Virus record (IMG/VR): IMGVR_UViG_3300047557_000239
Coordinates: 1 to 37,885 of that record
DNA: 37,885 bases
Source of the DNA: a virus
Direction: 5' to 3' (one strand)
Notes under the pieces: model-generated
Seen by the model: the letters and a program-made list of their open reading frames with translations, nothing else
What the model was told of the DNA's origin: nothing
Databases searched by the model: none
In this document: one piece after another, positions 13,417 to 20,857 of the stretch
Numbering within the stretch: the stretch's first letter is position 1
Layout: each line of letters opens with the position of its first letter
Translations under genes and position numbers: made by a program

Positions 13417-13872
13417 ATGGCTGAATCGAATCGTCTCACCCGAGAACTCGAAACCCGCGAACAAGCGGCTCGTCCCAAGTTGACTTGGACGCCGCCCCAA
13501 CTGCTGCCCGATCCCGAGCCTGAGCAGGGATATGCCTTTCGTTGGATTCGCCTGAGTACTCTGAACAATCCCGATCCGTCTAATATTTCCGCAAAACTCC
13601 GCGAAGGCTGGGAGCCGGTAAAAGCTGCAACGCAGCCCAAACTGTTCGCCATGTCCAACCCCAACAGCCGTTTTCCTGACGGTATTGAGATTGGCGGGCT
13701 GCTCCTGTGCAAGACCCCGGTTGAGTTGACGGAACAGCGCAATGCCTACTACCAACAGCAGGCTGACGCGCAGATGAACTCCGTTGACAACAACTTCATG
13801 CGCGAAAACGATCCTCGGATGCCCCTGTTCTCGGATAGGAAGTCCAAGGTGACTTTTGGCAAAGGCACTTAA
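13417..13872 (+). CDS. Conserved pre-capsid phage protein, 151 aa
   Basis: The sequence pattern (GYAFRWIRLSTLNNPDPSNI, SAKLREGWEPVKA, NSRFPDGIEIGGLLLCK, MRENDPRMPLF, KVTFGKG at the end) is one I recall from many aquatic podovirus-like phages, always near the capsid gene. No biochemical role is known to me. It starts 3 bases after the scaffold stop. Its Arg/Pro-rich soluble character fits a head assembly or minor head protein. Confidence 0.75.
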   Translation: MAESNRLTRELETREQAARPKLTWTPPQLLPDPEPEQGYAFRWIRLSTLNNPDPSNISAKLREGWEPVKAATQPKLFAMSNPNSRFPDGIEIGGLLLCKTPVELTEQRNAYYQQQADAQMNSVDNNFMRENDPRMPLFSDRKSKVTFGKGT

Positions 13873-13888
13873 TCTCTAGGAGTCACAA

Positions 13889-14746
13889 ATGGCTTATCCC
13901 GTTGTTGACGCCTCTTACGGCTTCAAGCCCATTAACGAACTAAATGGGCTTCCGTACGCAGGCGCTGTCCGCCAGATTCCGATTCAGCGTAGCTATGGCA
14001 CCGCACTCTTTGCCGGTGACTTGGTTAAGTTTGAAGCGGGTCTGATTGAAATCACCGACATGACCTCTGCCAGCACGTCTGGCCTGGGCCAAGCCGGTGT
14101 GTTTGTTGGCTGCTCGTACACCAACCCCACGACCGGTCAGAAGTTGTTCGCTCAGTACTACCCCGGTAGCGTTGCGGCCAACGACATCGTGGCTTACGTT
14201 GTGGATGACGACCGCGCAGTCTTCAAGGCTGTGATGATCGCTCAGTCTGGTAGCGTGTCCAACACCGCCACCGCCATCGGTTACGTTTCGCAAGCCTTTG
14301 TGGGCACCAACCTCTTCCCGGTGACGGGCGTGGCTGGCTCTACGACGACTGGCAACAGCCGTATGGGCGTGTGCGGCACGAACCCCACCAACGGCTCTGG
14401 CGGCATTCGCGTGCTGACCACGGCTCCGTTCCGTGTGGTTGGCGTGGTTCCCGAGACCGCTGTTACCCTGACTGGCGCGGGCACCTGCTCGACCACCACG
14501 ATCACCCTGGACGCCGCTGTGACTGGCCTGCAAGCCGGTATGCAGTTCATCGTTCCGGGTGTGGCGAACGCCAACGCTGGTGACTACAACCTCGTGACGA
14601 ACGTGAATGGCACCACGGTGACCATCTCCCGCTCTGTGACCATCGCTGCTTCTACCGCCATGACCTTCGTGGGCTTCCCCGAAGTTCTGGTCAAGTGGAA
14701 CCAGGGCTATCACAGTTACGACAACCCGCTGGCTACCGGCCTGTAA
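13889..14746 (+). CDS. Capsid decoration-like structural protein
   Basis: This 285-aa beta-rich protein lies directly before the major capsid gene. The N-terminus (MAYPVVDASYGFKPINELNG), the GYVSQAFVG segment and the end (FPEVLVKWNQGYHSYDNPLA) are what I expect of head-associated proteins next to capsid genes in related phages. Residues about 190-262 form an extra Thr/Val-rich beta segment between the core strands, which looks like an inserted Ig-like domain on the particle surface. A head decoration or stabilising role is inferred. AGGAG lies upstream of the ATG. Confidence 0.65.
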   Translation: MAYPVVDASYGFKPINELNGLPYAGAVRQIPIQRSYGTALFAGDLVKFEAGLIEITDMTSASTSGLGQAGVFVGCSYTNPTTGQKLFAQYYPGSVAANDIVAYVVDDDRAVFKAVMIAQSGSVSNTATAIGYVSQAFVGTNLFPVTGVAGSTTTGNSRMGVCGTNPTNGSGGIRVLTTAPFRVVGVVPETAVTLTGAGTCSTTTITLDAAVTGLQAGMQFIVPGVANANAGDYNLVTNVNGTTVTISRSVTIAASTAMTFVGFPEVLVKWNQGYHSYDNPLATGL

Positions 14747-14759
14747 GGAGTAACTAAAA

Positions 14760-15668
14760 ATGGCAATTTCTCGTGCCCAACTACTGAAGGAACTCCTGCC
14801 GGGTCTTAACGCCCTGTTCGGTCTGGAGTACGCCCGCTACGGCGAAGAACACAAAGAGATCTACGAAACGGAGACCTCTGAGCGTTCGTTTGAAGAGGAG
14901 ACCAAACTTTCTGGTTTCTCTGCTGCTCCGGTGAAGCCTGAAGGCCAAGCCATTGCGTATGACAACGCGCAAGAAGCCTGGACTGCTCGCTACAACCACG
15001 AGACCATCGCTATGGGCTTCTCGATCACCGAAGAGGCGATTGAGGACAACCTGTACGACTCGCTGTCTTCGCGTTACACGAAGGCTCTGGCTCGTGCGAT
15101 GGCCTACACCAAGCAGGTCAAGGCGGCTTCCGTTCTGAACAACGGCTTTAACTCCGGCGTCACCTATGGCGACGGTGTTAGCCTGTTCTCTACGGCTCAC
15201 CCGCTGATCTCCGGTGGCACCAACAGCAACCGCCCGACCGTGGGTGCTGACCTCAACGAAACGTCCCTCGAAAACGCGGTCATTCAGATCGCCGGGTGGA
15301 CGGACGAACGTGGTCTGCTGATCGCTGCCAAGCCCCGGAAACTGATTGTTCCCCCGGCTCTGATGTTCGTTGCGACCCGTCTGCTGGAGACTGAACTCCG
15401 CGTGGCGACCGCCGACAACGACATCAACGCCCTGAAGAACAACGGTTCTATCCCCGAGGGCTACACCGTCAACCACTTCTTGACCGACACGAACGCTTGG
15501 TTCCTGACCACGGACGTGCCCAATGGTCTGAAGCACTTTGTTCGTACTCCCATGAGCACGAACATGGACGGTGACTTTGATACCGGCAACGTGCGCTACA
15601 AGGCCCGCGAGCGTTACAGCTTCGGCGTCAGCGACCCGCTCGGCATCTTCGGAAGCCCCGGCGCTTAA
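14760..15668 (+). CDS. Major capsid protein
   Basis: This 302-aa protein has features of HK97-fold capsid proteins related to the Mu gpT-like group: an N-terminal helix (LLKELLPGLNALFGLEYARY), the E-loop-like segment EEETKLSGF, ETIAMGFSITEEAIEDNLYD, a Gly/Ser loop before STAHPLISGGT, and IVPPALMFVATRLLETELR near the A-domain. It follows scaffold and decoration genes, has AAGGAG upstream, and is followed by a strong terminator, as befits the most abundant virion protein. Codon use looks clean and GC-rich. Confidence 0.85.
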   Translation: MAISRAQLLKELLPGLNALFGLEYARYGEEHKEIYETETSERSFEEETKLSGFSAAPVKPEGQAIAYDNAQEAWTARYNHETIAMGFSITEEAIEDNLYDSLSSRYTKALARAMAYTKQVKAASVLNNGFNSGVTYGDGVSLFSTAHPLISGGTNSNRPTVGADLNETSLENAVIQIAGWTDERGLLIAAKPRKLIVPPALMFVATRLLETELRVATADNDINALKNNGSIPEGYTVNHFLTDTNAWFLTTDVPNGLKHFVRTPMSTNMDGDFDTGNVRYKARERYSFGVSDPLGIFGSPGA

Positions 15669-15682
15669 GGGGAAACCCTCAG

Positions 15683-15708
15683 AAAACGGCCCTTCGGGGC
15701 CGTTTTTT
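15683..15708 (+). terminator. Strong terminator after the capsid gene
   Basis: A perfect 10-bp stem, AAAACGGCCC with GGGCCGTTTT, a TTCG tetraloop and a six-T run. It would set a high capsid transcript level with partial read-through to the genes beyond. Confidence 0.9.
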
Positions 15709-15716
15709 GTATCCTG

Positions 15717-15746
15717 TTGCGCTACAAAGCCAAGGAGTGTTAGACT
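15717..15746 (+). promoter_or_regulatory. Probable promoter of the GIY-YIG gene
   Basis: TTGCGC, 18 bp, TAGACT. The -10 is identical to that of the mini-transcript promoter. It lies between the capsid terminator and the endonuclease gene, so that gene may be expressed independently. Confidence 0.5.
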
Positions 15747-15779
15747 CCACTTGTCGCTAACTTTCCCAAGGTTTGTAAC

Positions 15780-16559
15780 ATGGCAGTCATCTATCGGATC
15801 ACCAACATGGCGAACGGGCACTACTACATCGGCAGTGCCGAATCCTTTGAGCGCCGCAAATGGCAGCACACCTACGACCTCAAACGTGGGGCACATAAGA
15901 ACCCGCGCCTTCAAGCCGCATGGAATAAGCACGGTGCGGATATGTTTGTGTTTGAGATCGTGGAGGAAGTGCTTGCTGACCGCACGGCCTTTGACATTGA
16001 GAACACCTACTTGATGCGGTGTGTGGGGCAACCAGACTGCTACAACATCAACACGGATGCCTATGTGCCGCGTCTGGGGGTACCGCACACTGAGGCGTCA
16101 AAAGCGCAAACCAGTCGAAACCGCAAAGGCAAGGCCGCAGGGGCAGACCACTACCGCTATGGACAAACGCTTTCAGCGGAAGTGCGCGAAAAGATCGGTG
16201 CAGCGCAGCGTGGTAAGCCCAAGGCTCCGGAGCGCAAGGTATCCGAAGAGGGGCGGGCCAAGATCCAGGCCAACATCGAGGCCGGACGTAGCCACAAGCA
16301 CTGGACAGGGCGCAAGCACACGGAGGAAGCCAAAGCCAAGATGTCCAAGGCGGTGTTTGTCATGCCTGACGGGCTGATGTTCCCAAGTCTGACCGCCGTG
16401 CTTGAGCGGTATCAAATTAAGATGCCGACGCTACGCCGCGCTTTGGCTTCCGGCAAACCCATTACCAAGGGAAAACTGGCCGGATACTCATTCAAGTATG
16501 GCGGGGTAAATCCTCAGTTCACGTCCACGGACAAACTTCTTGCGTTCCCCAAGAAGTGA
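15780..16559 (+). CDS. GIY-YIG homing endonuclease
   Basis: This 259-aa protein opens with a GIY-YIG nuclease domain: IYRITNMANGHYYIGSA (4-20), then Arg/Lys and RLQAAWNKHGADMFVFEIVE, with a Glu in DIENTYL as the probable metal ligand. Residues about 100-190 hold NUMOD3-type DNA-binding repeats (SAEVREKIGAAQRGK, SEEGRAKIQ, HTEEAKAKMSKA). A NUMOD1-like C-terminal helix-turn-helix follows (PSLTAVLERYQIKMPTLRRA). Such enzymes make site-specific breaks that lead to copying of their own gene. It sits after the capsid terminator with its own promoter, so it reads as a self-contained insertion. AAGG precedes the ATG. Confidence 0.9.
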   Translation: MAVIYRITNMANGHYYIGSAESFERRKWQHTYDLKRGAHKNPRLQAAWNKHGADMFVFEIVEEVLADRTAFDIENTYLMRCVGQPDCYNINTDAYVPRLGVPHTEASKAQTSRNRKGKAAGADHYRYGQTLSAEVREKIGAAQRGKPKAPERKVSEEGRAKIQANIEAGRSHKHWTGRKHTEEAKAKMSKAVFVMPDGLMFPSLTAVLERYQIKMPTLRRALASGKPITKGKLAGYSFKYGGVNPQFTSTDKLLAFPKK

Positions 16560-16655
16560 GGGTATAAACTCGACAGTCCCAAGATCTCCAACTGCTTGCT
16601 GACCGGCTTGGCGGACTGACCTCACAGACAGCAAGCGCAATTTGAGGAGCCTTTA

Positions 16656-16997
16656 ATGGCACGCACTACCTTCTCCGGCCCGGTTAAGTCTGACAATGGC
16701 TTTGAGGGCGCAATCACCGGCAACGTCACTGGCGATCTGACTGGTAACGTCACCGCCACCACCGGCACCTCGACCTTTGCCAACGTGGAAATCACTGGCA
16801 ACGCCGGTATTGGCAACGCCGGTACCGACACCATTGGTTTCTACGGCGCGACCAAAATTGTTCGCCCGACGACGGCTATCACGGGCGCTACGACTGTTGC
16901 AGGCACCGGTACGGCTGTGACCGAGGACTCCACGTTCGACGGCTACACCATCGCCCAGGTCGTCAAGGCTCTGCGCAATCTCGGCCTGCTGACCTAA
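16656..16997 (+). CDS. Small virion protein with fibre-like repeat, 113 aa
   Basis: This 113-aa protein starts MARTTFSGPVKSDNGFEGAI and has Gly-Asn-Val-Thr-type beta repeats (GNVTGDLTGNVTATTGTSTF), then a C-terminal helix (YTIAQVVKALRNLGLLT). Similar short proteins in related phages are thought to be head fibre or decoration proteins. TGAGGAG precedes the ATG. The C-terminal helix may trimerise or anchor it to the head. This call is from style and position. Confidence 0.55.
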   Translation: MARTTFSGPVKSDNGFEGAITGNVTGDLTGNVTATTGTSTFANVEITGNAGIGNAGTDTIGFYGATKIVRPTTAITGATTVAGTGTAVTEDSTFDGYTIAQVVKALRNLGLLT

Positions 16998-17012
16998 TAA
17001 GGGGGCATCGCC

Positions 17013-17300
17013 ATGATGCAAACCGACGTTAAAGCGGCGGCATGCGCCGCAAATGACAGCACCACGGCGTTTGCCGGTCGTGCTCGCCTGAAGGGGTTTG
17101 TTATCTGCACCCCGGCAGCAGGCGGCACGCTGACCGTCAAGGACGGCGGTGCTTCTGGCGTTACGCGCTTTTCTTTGGTAGTACCTGCGGGTGATGCCAC
17201 GGTGGCTAACGTACTGATCCCCGGAGAGGGCATCCTCTTTGAGACCGATCTGTATGTGACCTGCCCCGCAGGTATGCCTGTGACGGTGTTTTATGGCTAA
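17013..17300 (+). CDS. Small beta-rich structural protein, 95 aa
   Basis: The 95-aa product has alternating strands and turns (LKGFVICTPAAGGTLTVKDG, FSLVVPAGDATVANVLIPG, LYVTCPAGMPVTVFYG), the look of a compact beta-sandwich. It sits among virion genes and is preceded by AAGGGGG. It overlaps the next gene by 8 bases. No family name is certain; a head surface or head completion protein is plausible. Confidence 0.6.
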   Translation: MMQTDVKAAACAANDSTTAFAGRARLKGFVICTPAAGGTLTVKDGGASGVTRFSLVVPAGDATVANVLIPGEGILFETDLYVTCPAGMPVTVFYG

Positions 17301-17544
17301 GACCCCGGCATGGCAACGCAAGGAGGGGAAAGACCCCAAGGGTGGCCTCAATGCAAAAGGCCGCGCCTCTGCGAAAGCCCAAGGGATGAACCTAAAGCCT
17401 CCTGCGCCACATCCGAAGACGGAGAAAGACGCGGGAAGACGGCGTTCCTTCTGCGCTCGTATGTCTGGGATGCCGGGGCCGATGAAAGACGAGAAGGGCA
17501 AGCCGACTAGAAAGGCGTTGTCTTTGAAGGCATGGAACTGCTGA
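17293..17544 (+). CDS. Small basic protein, 83 aa (DUF6321-like)
   Basis: This Lys/Arg-rich 83-aa protein has the pattern AWQRKEGKDPKGGLNAKGRA, then RRRSFCARMSGMPGPM and a LKAWNC end. I recall this arrangement as a widespread phage family (probably DUF6321). With no membrane or enzyme features it may bind nucleic acid inside the particle. Both ends overlap neighbours (8 and 13 bases), so it is tightly coupled. Confidence 0.7.
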   Translation: MAKTPAWQRKEGKDPKGGLNAKGRASAKAQGMNLKPPAPHPKTEKDAGRRRSFCARMSGMPGPMKDEKGKPTRKALSLKAWNC

Positions 17545-17780
17545 TATGGAACGTCATCCTCTCCTTTCTGTCTGCGATCATTCTCTGGGTGATCAAGACA
17601 CATGCGGAAGAGGTGCAGCGTATTCAGATTCTCCTCAACCGTACGCGGGAGGAGATTGCCAAGGAGTACGTCACGAAGTCGGACGTGCACGACGATATGA
17701 ACCGGGTGATCGCTCGGTTGGATCGTCTTGAGGGCAAGCTCGACGCTTACATGAAGGAGCAGCGAAGTGCCATCAGTTAG
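17532..17780 (+). CDS. Membrane-anchored coiled-coil protein, 82 aa
   Basis: Residues 3-21 (LLIWNVILSFLSAIILWVI) form a membrane helix. The rest is a charged coiled coil (EEVQRIQILLNRTREEIAKE, then VIARLDRLEGKLDAYMKEQ). Small proteins of this form are frequent among phage structural genes and may be inner membrane or minor virion components. It overlaps both neighbours. AAGG lies near the start. Confidence 0.65.
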   Translation: MELLIWNVILSFLSAIILWVIKTHAEEVQRIQILLNRTREEIAKEYVTKSDVHDDMNRVIARLDRLEGKLDAYMKEQRSAIS

Positions 17781-18096
17781 CGGAAAACAGCATCGTTTCA
17801 TGGCAGCGGTGGCCAACAACCCATCGTTTGCCAAGAAGGCAGGCGTCTCTCAGTCCGTGGGAGAAGAGTTCATCAAGGCCGACAAAGGCCGTAAATTTCC
17901 TAACAAGGAGTCCGAAATGAAGGGCATGAAGAAAATGGCTATGGGCGGTGGCGTCATGCAAAAGAAAGGCATGACGACTGCCAAGATGGGCGCTGTGAAG
18001 ACCGCTGCCCCAAGTCGTGATGGTGTTGCCGTCAAAGGTAAAACCAAGGGCACGATGATCAAAATGGCCGGTGGCGGCAAGATGGGTAAGTGCTGA
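17767..18096 (+). CDS. Two-part small basic protein, 109 aa (apparent fusion)
   Basis: The GTG start has AAGGAG upstream. Residues 1-50 (PSVSGKQHRFMAAVANNPSF, then AKKAGVSQSVGEEFIKADKG) resemble a short protein often encoded alone in related phages. Residues 51-109, from the ATG at 17917, are a different Met/Lys/Gly-rich module (MKGMKKMAMGGGVMQKKGM, then DGVAVKGKTKGTMIKMAGGG). The join reads TTTCCTAACAAGGAGTCCGA just before that ATG, with an AAGGAG at proper spacing and a TAA in another frame. Two formerly separate genes seem to be fused by an indel, and the second product may still be made from its own start. Confidence 0.65.
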   Translation: MPSVSGKQHRFMAAVANNPSFAKKAGVSQSVGEEFIKADKGRKFPNKESEMKGMKKMAMGGGVMQKKGMTTAKMGAVKTAAPSRDGVAVKGKTKGTMIKMAGGGKMGKC

Positions 18097-18097
18097 A

Positions 18098-18508
18098 ATG
18101 AAGCGCAAGTACGCCAAAGGCGGTGTTTACCGCGCCGAAATGGGGACGCCCCCCATGCCGGATGAGGGCAAGCCTAAAGACGTTGAAGAGGCGGAAGAAC
18201 TTATTGCTTACCGCAAGCGGCCTGATTATTTTGGCTACGAAGACTACACGCCTTCTGGCCGTGCAGCTTTGGCTGCATACAACAAAGCCGCAGAAGGCGC
18301 AAAAGACATGAAGCCCGGCAAAAAGGCTCCGCCTTATAGCCCTTCAGCGGCAAAAAAAGCTCAAGCCGCGCAACGTGAAGCCGCTGCGGAAATTAAACGC
18401 GAGACTCGCGGTACGGTTCCTGAGGGTCGGTATGCCAAAGGCGGTTCCGCTTCCTCTCGCGCCGACGGCTGCGCTCAACGCGGCAAAACTCGCGGAAAGG
18501 TGTACTGA
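18098..18508 (+). CDS. Small basic Gly-rich protein, 136 aa
   Basis: Starts MKRKYAKGGVYRAEMGTPPM one base after the previous stop and ends with YAKGGSASSRADGCAQRGKT plus RGKVY, a tail I recall in many small phage proteins. The middle is Ala/Lys-rich and helical. The YAKGG motif occurs twice. Its high positive charge suggests DNA or capsid interior contact. No known function. Confidence 0.65.
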   Translation: MKRKYAKGGVYRAEMGTPPMPDEGKPKDVEEAEELIAYRKRPDYFGYEDYTPSGRAALAAYNKAAEGAKDMKPGKKAPPYSPSAAKKAQAAQREAAAEIKRETRGTVPEGRYAKGGSASSRADGCAQRGKTRGKVY

Positions 18509-18509
18509 A

Positions 18510-18797
18510 ATGATGGCGAGTCGTGGTATGGGGGCCATCATGCCCTCCAAGATGCCCAAGGCGAAGACCAAGGCTCGCCGTGACGACACCGACTTTGAGC
18601 AGTACGCCGAAGGCGGTGAGGCCAAGTCCAAGGTAAACGAGGCAGGTAACTACACCAAGCCGGGTATGCGTAAGGCGCTCTTTGAGAAGATTAAGGGGCA
18701 AGCAACTCAAGGTACTGCGGCAGGTCAGTGGAGCGCCCGCAAGGCGCAGCTTCTGGCTAAGCAATACAAAGCCAAGGGCGGCGGTTACCGTGACTAA
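18510..18797 (+). CDS. Small protein, 95 aa, DUF5872-like first half
   Basis: The start MMASRGMGAIMPSKMPKAKT leads to a core of YTKPGMRKALFEKIKG, then GQWSARKAQLLAKQYKAKGG and a GYRD end. As I remember it, this core matches the first half of the DUF5872-type proteins of bacteria and viruses, where a K-GQWSARKAQ-L motif is followed by a SLKKW module. Here the second module is the next gene, overlapping by 8 bases. It carries the YAEGG motif. The start is one base after the previous stop. Confidence 0.7.
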   Translation: MMASRGMGAIMPSKMPKAKTKARRDDTDFEQYAEGGEAKSKVNEAGNYTKPGMRKALFEKIKGQATQGTAAGQWSARKAQLLAKQYKAKGGGYRD

Positions 18798-19026
18798 GAA
18801 ACCTCAGCAGTCTCTGAAGGACTGGACTGCCCAAAAGTGGAGGACGAAGAGTGGTAAACGATCTTCTGACACGGGTGAAAGGTATCTTCCAGAGGCTGCG
18901 ATCAAAAGTCTTTCCCCCCAAGAATACGCCGCCTCAACCCGAGCAAAGCGAGCAGGCAAAGCCTCCGGTAAGCAATTCGTAGCGCAACCCAAAGCCATCG
19001 CCAAGAAAACCGCGAGATTTAGATGA
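18790..19026 (+). CDS. Small protein, 78 aa, DUF5872-like second half
   Basis: The GTG at 18790 overlaps the end of the previous gene by 8 bases. The product reads TKKPQQSLKDWTAQKWRTKS, TGERYLPEAAIKSLSPQEYA and KRAGKASGKQFVAQP, and ends KKTARFR. This matches, from memory, the second module of DUF5872-like proteins. It is very basic. The end overlaps the adaptor gene by 4 bases (ATGA). Confidence 0.7.
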   Translation: MTKKPQQSLKDWTAQKWRTKSGKRSSDTGERYLPEAAIKSLSPQEYAASTRAKRAGKASGKQFVAQPKAIAKKTARFR

Positions 19027-19958
19027 CTACGACTGGATCCACTTCGTTTGACCTCGACTTCACGGAAATTGCCGAGGAAGCGTGGGAGCGTGCCGGGCGC
19101 GAGATGCGTTCTGGCTACGACCTGCGTACTGCACGGCGTTCCATGAACTTGATGACTATCGAGTGGCAGAACCGTGGCATCAACATGTGGACCATCGAAG
19201 AGGGGTCGTTCCCTCTGACCCCCGGTCTCAACACCTATGCACTGCCGACTGACACCATCGACTTGATGGAGCACGTCATTCGTACAGGCGCAAACACCAC
19301 CAACAATCAGGCCGACCTGACCATCACCCGGATCAGTGTTTCTACGTACGCCACGATCCCGAACAAACTACAGCAGGCTCGCCCCATTCAGGTTTGGATT
19401 CAACGGATGAGCGGGCAAGTTAGCCCTGCTAATGCCGTTCTGGTGGGCACCATCAATAGCTCCACCACAAATATCACGCTCAGCAATACGGCTGACCTTC
19501 CGGCGACTGGGTTCATTCGTCTGGATAACGAAGACATCTACTACGGGTACATCAACAGCGACAACTCGCTGGGCAATGTGTTCCGTGCACAGAACGGTAC
19601 GCTCGCGGCGTCGCACTCCAATGCGACCCCGGTGTACAACCCGAACCTTCCCGCCATTACGGTCTGGCCGACGCCTGATGCTGGGCAGACTTACACGTTT
19701 GTGTATTGGCGGCTGCGTCGTATCCAAGACGCAGGGTCTGGGGTTTCTACCGCAGACATGAATTTTCGCTTCCTCCCTTGCCTGACCGCAGGGCTGGCGT
19801 ACTACATTGCCATGAAGCAGCCGGATCTGGCCGACCGCCTCCCTATGCTGAAGCAGGTGTACGACGAGCAGTTTGATCTGGCCGCAGGTGAAGACCGCGA
19901 AAAAGCTGCGGTACGTTTTGTGCCACGGCAGATGTTCATTGGCGGGGGATATACCTAA
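19023..19958 (+). CDS. Head-tail adaptor-like protein, 311 aa
   Basis: The N-terminal helical part (FDLDFTEIAEEAWERAGREM, then DLRTARRSMNLMTIEWQNRG) and GLNTYALPTDTIDLMEHVI resemble P22 gp4/podovirus adaptor proteins that ring the portal after packaging. Residues about 133-212 hold a beta insertion (VLVGTINSSTTNITLSNTAD, DNEDIYYGYI, VFRAQNG) before the core resumes with AITVWPTPDAGQTYTFVYWR. The C-terminal helices (LTAGLAYYIAMKQPDLADRL) fit the same family. It seals the portal and docks the nozzle, by analogy. It starts in an ATGA overlap. Confidence 0.7.
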   Translation: MTTTGSTSFDLDFTEIAEEAWERAGREMRSGYDLRTARRSMNLMTIEWQNRGINMWTIEEGSFPLTPGLNTYALPTDTIDLMEHVIRTGANTTNNQADLTITRISVSTYATIPNKLQQARPIQVWIQRMSGQVSPANAVLVGTINSSTTNITLSNTADLPATGFIRLDNEDIYYGYINSDNSLGNVFRAQNGTLAASHSNATPVYNPNLPAITVWPTPDAGQTYTFVYWRLRRIQDAGSGVSTADMNFRFLPCLTAGLAYYIAMKQPDLADRLPMLKQVYDEQFDLAAGEDREKAAVRFVPRQMFIGGGYT

Positions 19959-20375
19959 ATGGGTAATCGCTTCGCTTCTGGCAAGTACAGCATCGCCATG
20001 TGCGACCGCTGTGGCCAGCAGTTCAAACTCAAGACGCTCCGCAAGGAAGTTCTCAAGACCAAGATTTACAACCTCTTGGTTTGCGCTGAGTGCTGGGATC
20101 CAGACCATCCGCAGTTGCAACTGGGTATGTACCCGGTGGATGATCCGCAAGCCGTTCGCAATCCGCGCAGGGACAACACTTATGTATCCGCCGGTGTTAA
20201 CGGGTTACAGCTTGATCCGGCAAGTTCGTTTGCCGGGGTGCCCACCGGCGGTTCCCGTGACATCCAGTGGGGGTGGAATCCTGTTGGCGGCGCACGGGCA
20301 GATGATGCAGGTTTGACTCCAAACTACTTGGTTGGAGTTACTTCTGTTGGTACAGTAACCATCCAAACGACGTAA
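19959..20375 (+). CDS. Zinc-ribbon virion-region protein, 138 aa
   Basis: A CDRCGQQFKLKTLRKE segment (15-30) and VCAECWDPDHPQL (41-53) give two CxxC pairs for one zinc. The second half is Gly/Pro/Asn-rich without clear structure (WGWNPVGGARADDAG). I recall such zinc-ribbon proteins next to adaptor genes in aquatic phages. It may be a small head-tail connector component. It starts right after the adaptor stop, with GGGGG upstream. Confidence 0.7.
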   Translation: MGNRFASGKYSIAMCDRCGQQFKLKTLRKEVLKTKIYNLLVCAECWDPDHPQLQLGMYPVDDPQAVRNPRRDNTYVSAGVNGLQLDPASSFAGVPTGGSRDIQWGWNPVGGARADDAGLTPNYLVGVTSVGTVTIQTT

Positions 20376-20384
20376 GGAGTCGAA

Positions 20385-20588
20385 ATGGACAAAAAGGACA
20401 TTGCGCAGGACAAGAAGATGATTGCTGGCGCTGTGCACAAGCATGAAAAGGCTATGCACCCCGGTAAGCCCATGACAAAACTTGCCAAGGGTGGTAAGAC
20501 CAATGCGCAGATGAAGGCGCTTGGTCGCGGTCTGGCAAAGGTTGCCAACCAGAAGAAGTCTTCGTTCACCTACAAGAAGGGTGGCTGA
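20385..20588 (+). CDS. Small very basic protein, 67 aa
   Basis: MDKKDIAQDKKMIAGAVHKH, then EKAMHPGKPMTKLAKGGKTN and QMKALGRGLAKVANQKK make a lysine-rich helical peptide with the AKGG motif. TAAGGAG precedes the ATG. It resembles small proteins I recall in related phages. DNA binding within the particle is a guess from charge. Confidence 0.7.
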   Translation: MDKKDIAQDKKMIAGAVHKHEKAMHPGKPMTKLAKGGKTNAQMKALGRGLAKVANQKKSSFTYKKGG

Positions 20589-20589
20589 T

Positions 20590-20850
20590 ATGGCTAAGTT
20601 CAGCAAAAAGGTGATGGGCAAAGAGGTTGGCGACGCCAAGGTCTATGCCGAGCCGCACACCATGCAAGGTGGCAAAGTAGCGGTGGGTAACGGCTATTCC
20701 GCTGAACCCACCCGTGCTAACCGCGTGAACATGTCTGTGGGCAACATCGACCGGGACGGCTATGATCCGGCTCCTAAGACGACCGGTATCAAAATGCGCG
20801 GTACGGGTTGCGCAACTAAAGGCGTGATGTCTCGCGGTCCTATGGCTTGA
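20590..20850 (+). CDS. Small basic protein, 86 aa
   Basis: Starts MAKFSKKVMGKEVGDAKVYA one base after the previous stop and ends with KMRGTGCATKGVMSRGPMA. Moderately basic, Gly-rich and low in hydrophobic residues. The terminal Arg-Gly/Cys-Ala-Thr-Lys-Gly peptide is of the same type as other small proteins here. Function unknown; probably structural by position. Confidence 0.6.
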   Translation: MAKFSKKVMGKEVGDAKVYAEPHTMQGGKVAVGNGYSAEPTRANRVNMSVGNIDRDGYDPAPKTTGIKMRGTGCATKGVMSRGPMA

Positions 20851-20857
20851 GGTAGGT

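Noticed and set aside
13940-16088. Long minus-strand frames opposite the decoration and capsid genes
   Set aside because: Shadows of GC-rich coding DNA; the plus strand has family-like proteins with ribosome sites.
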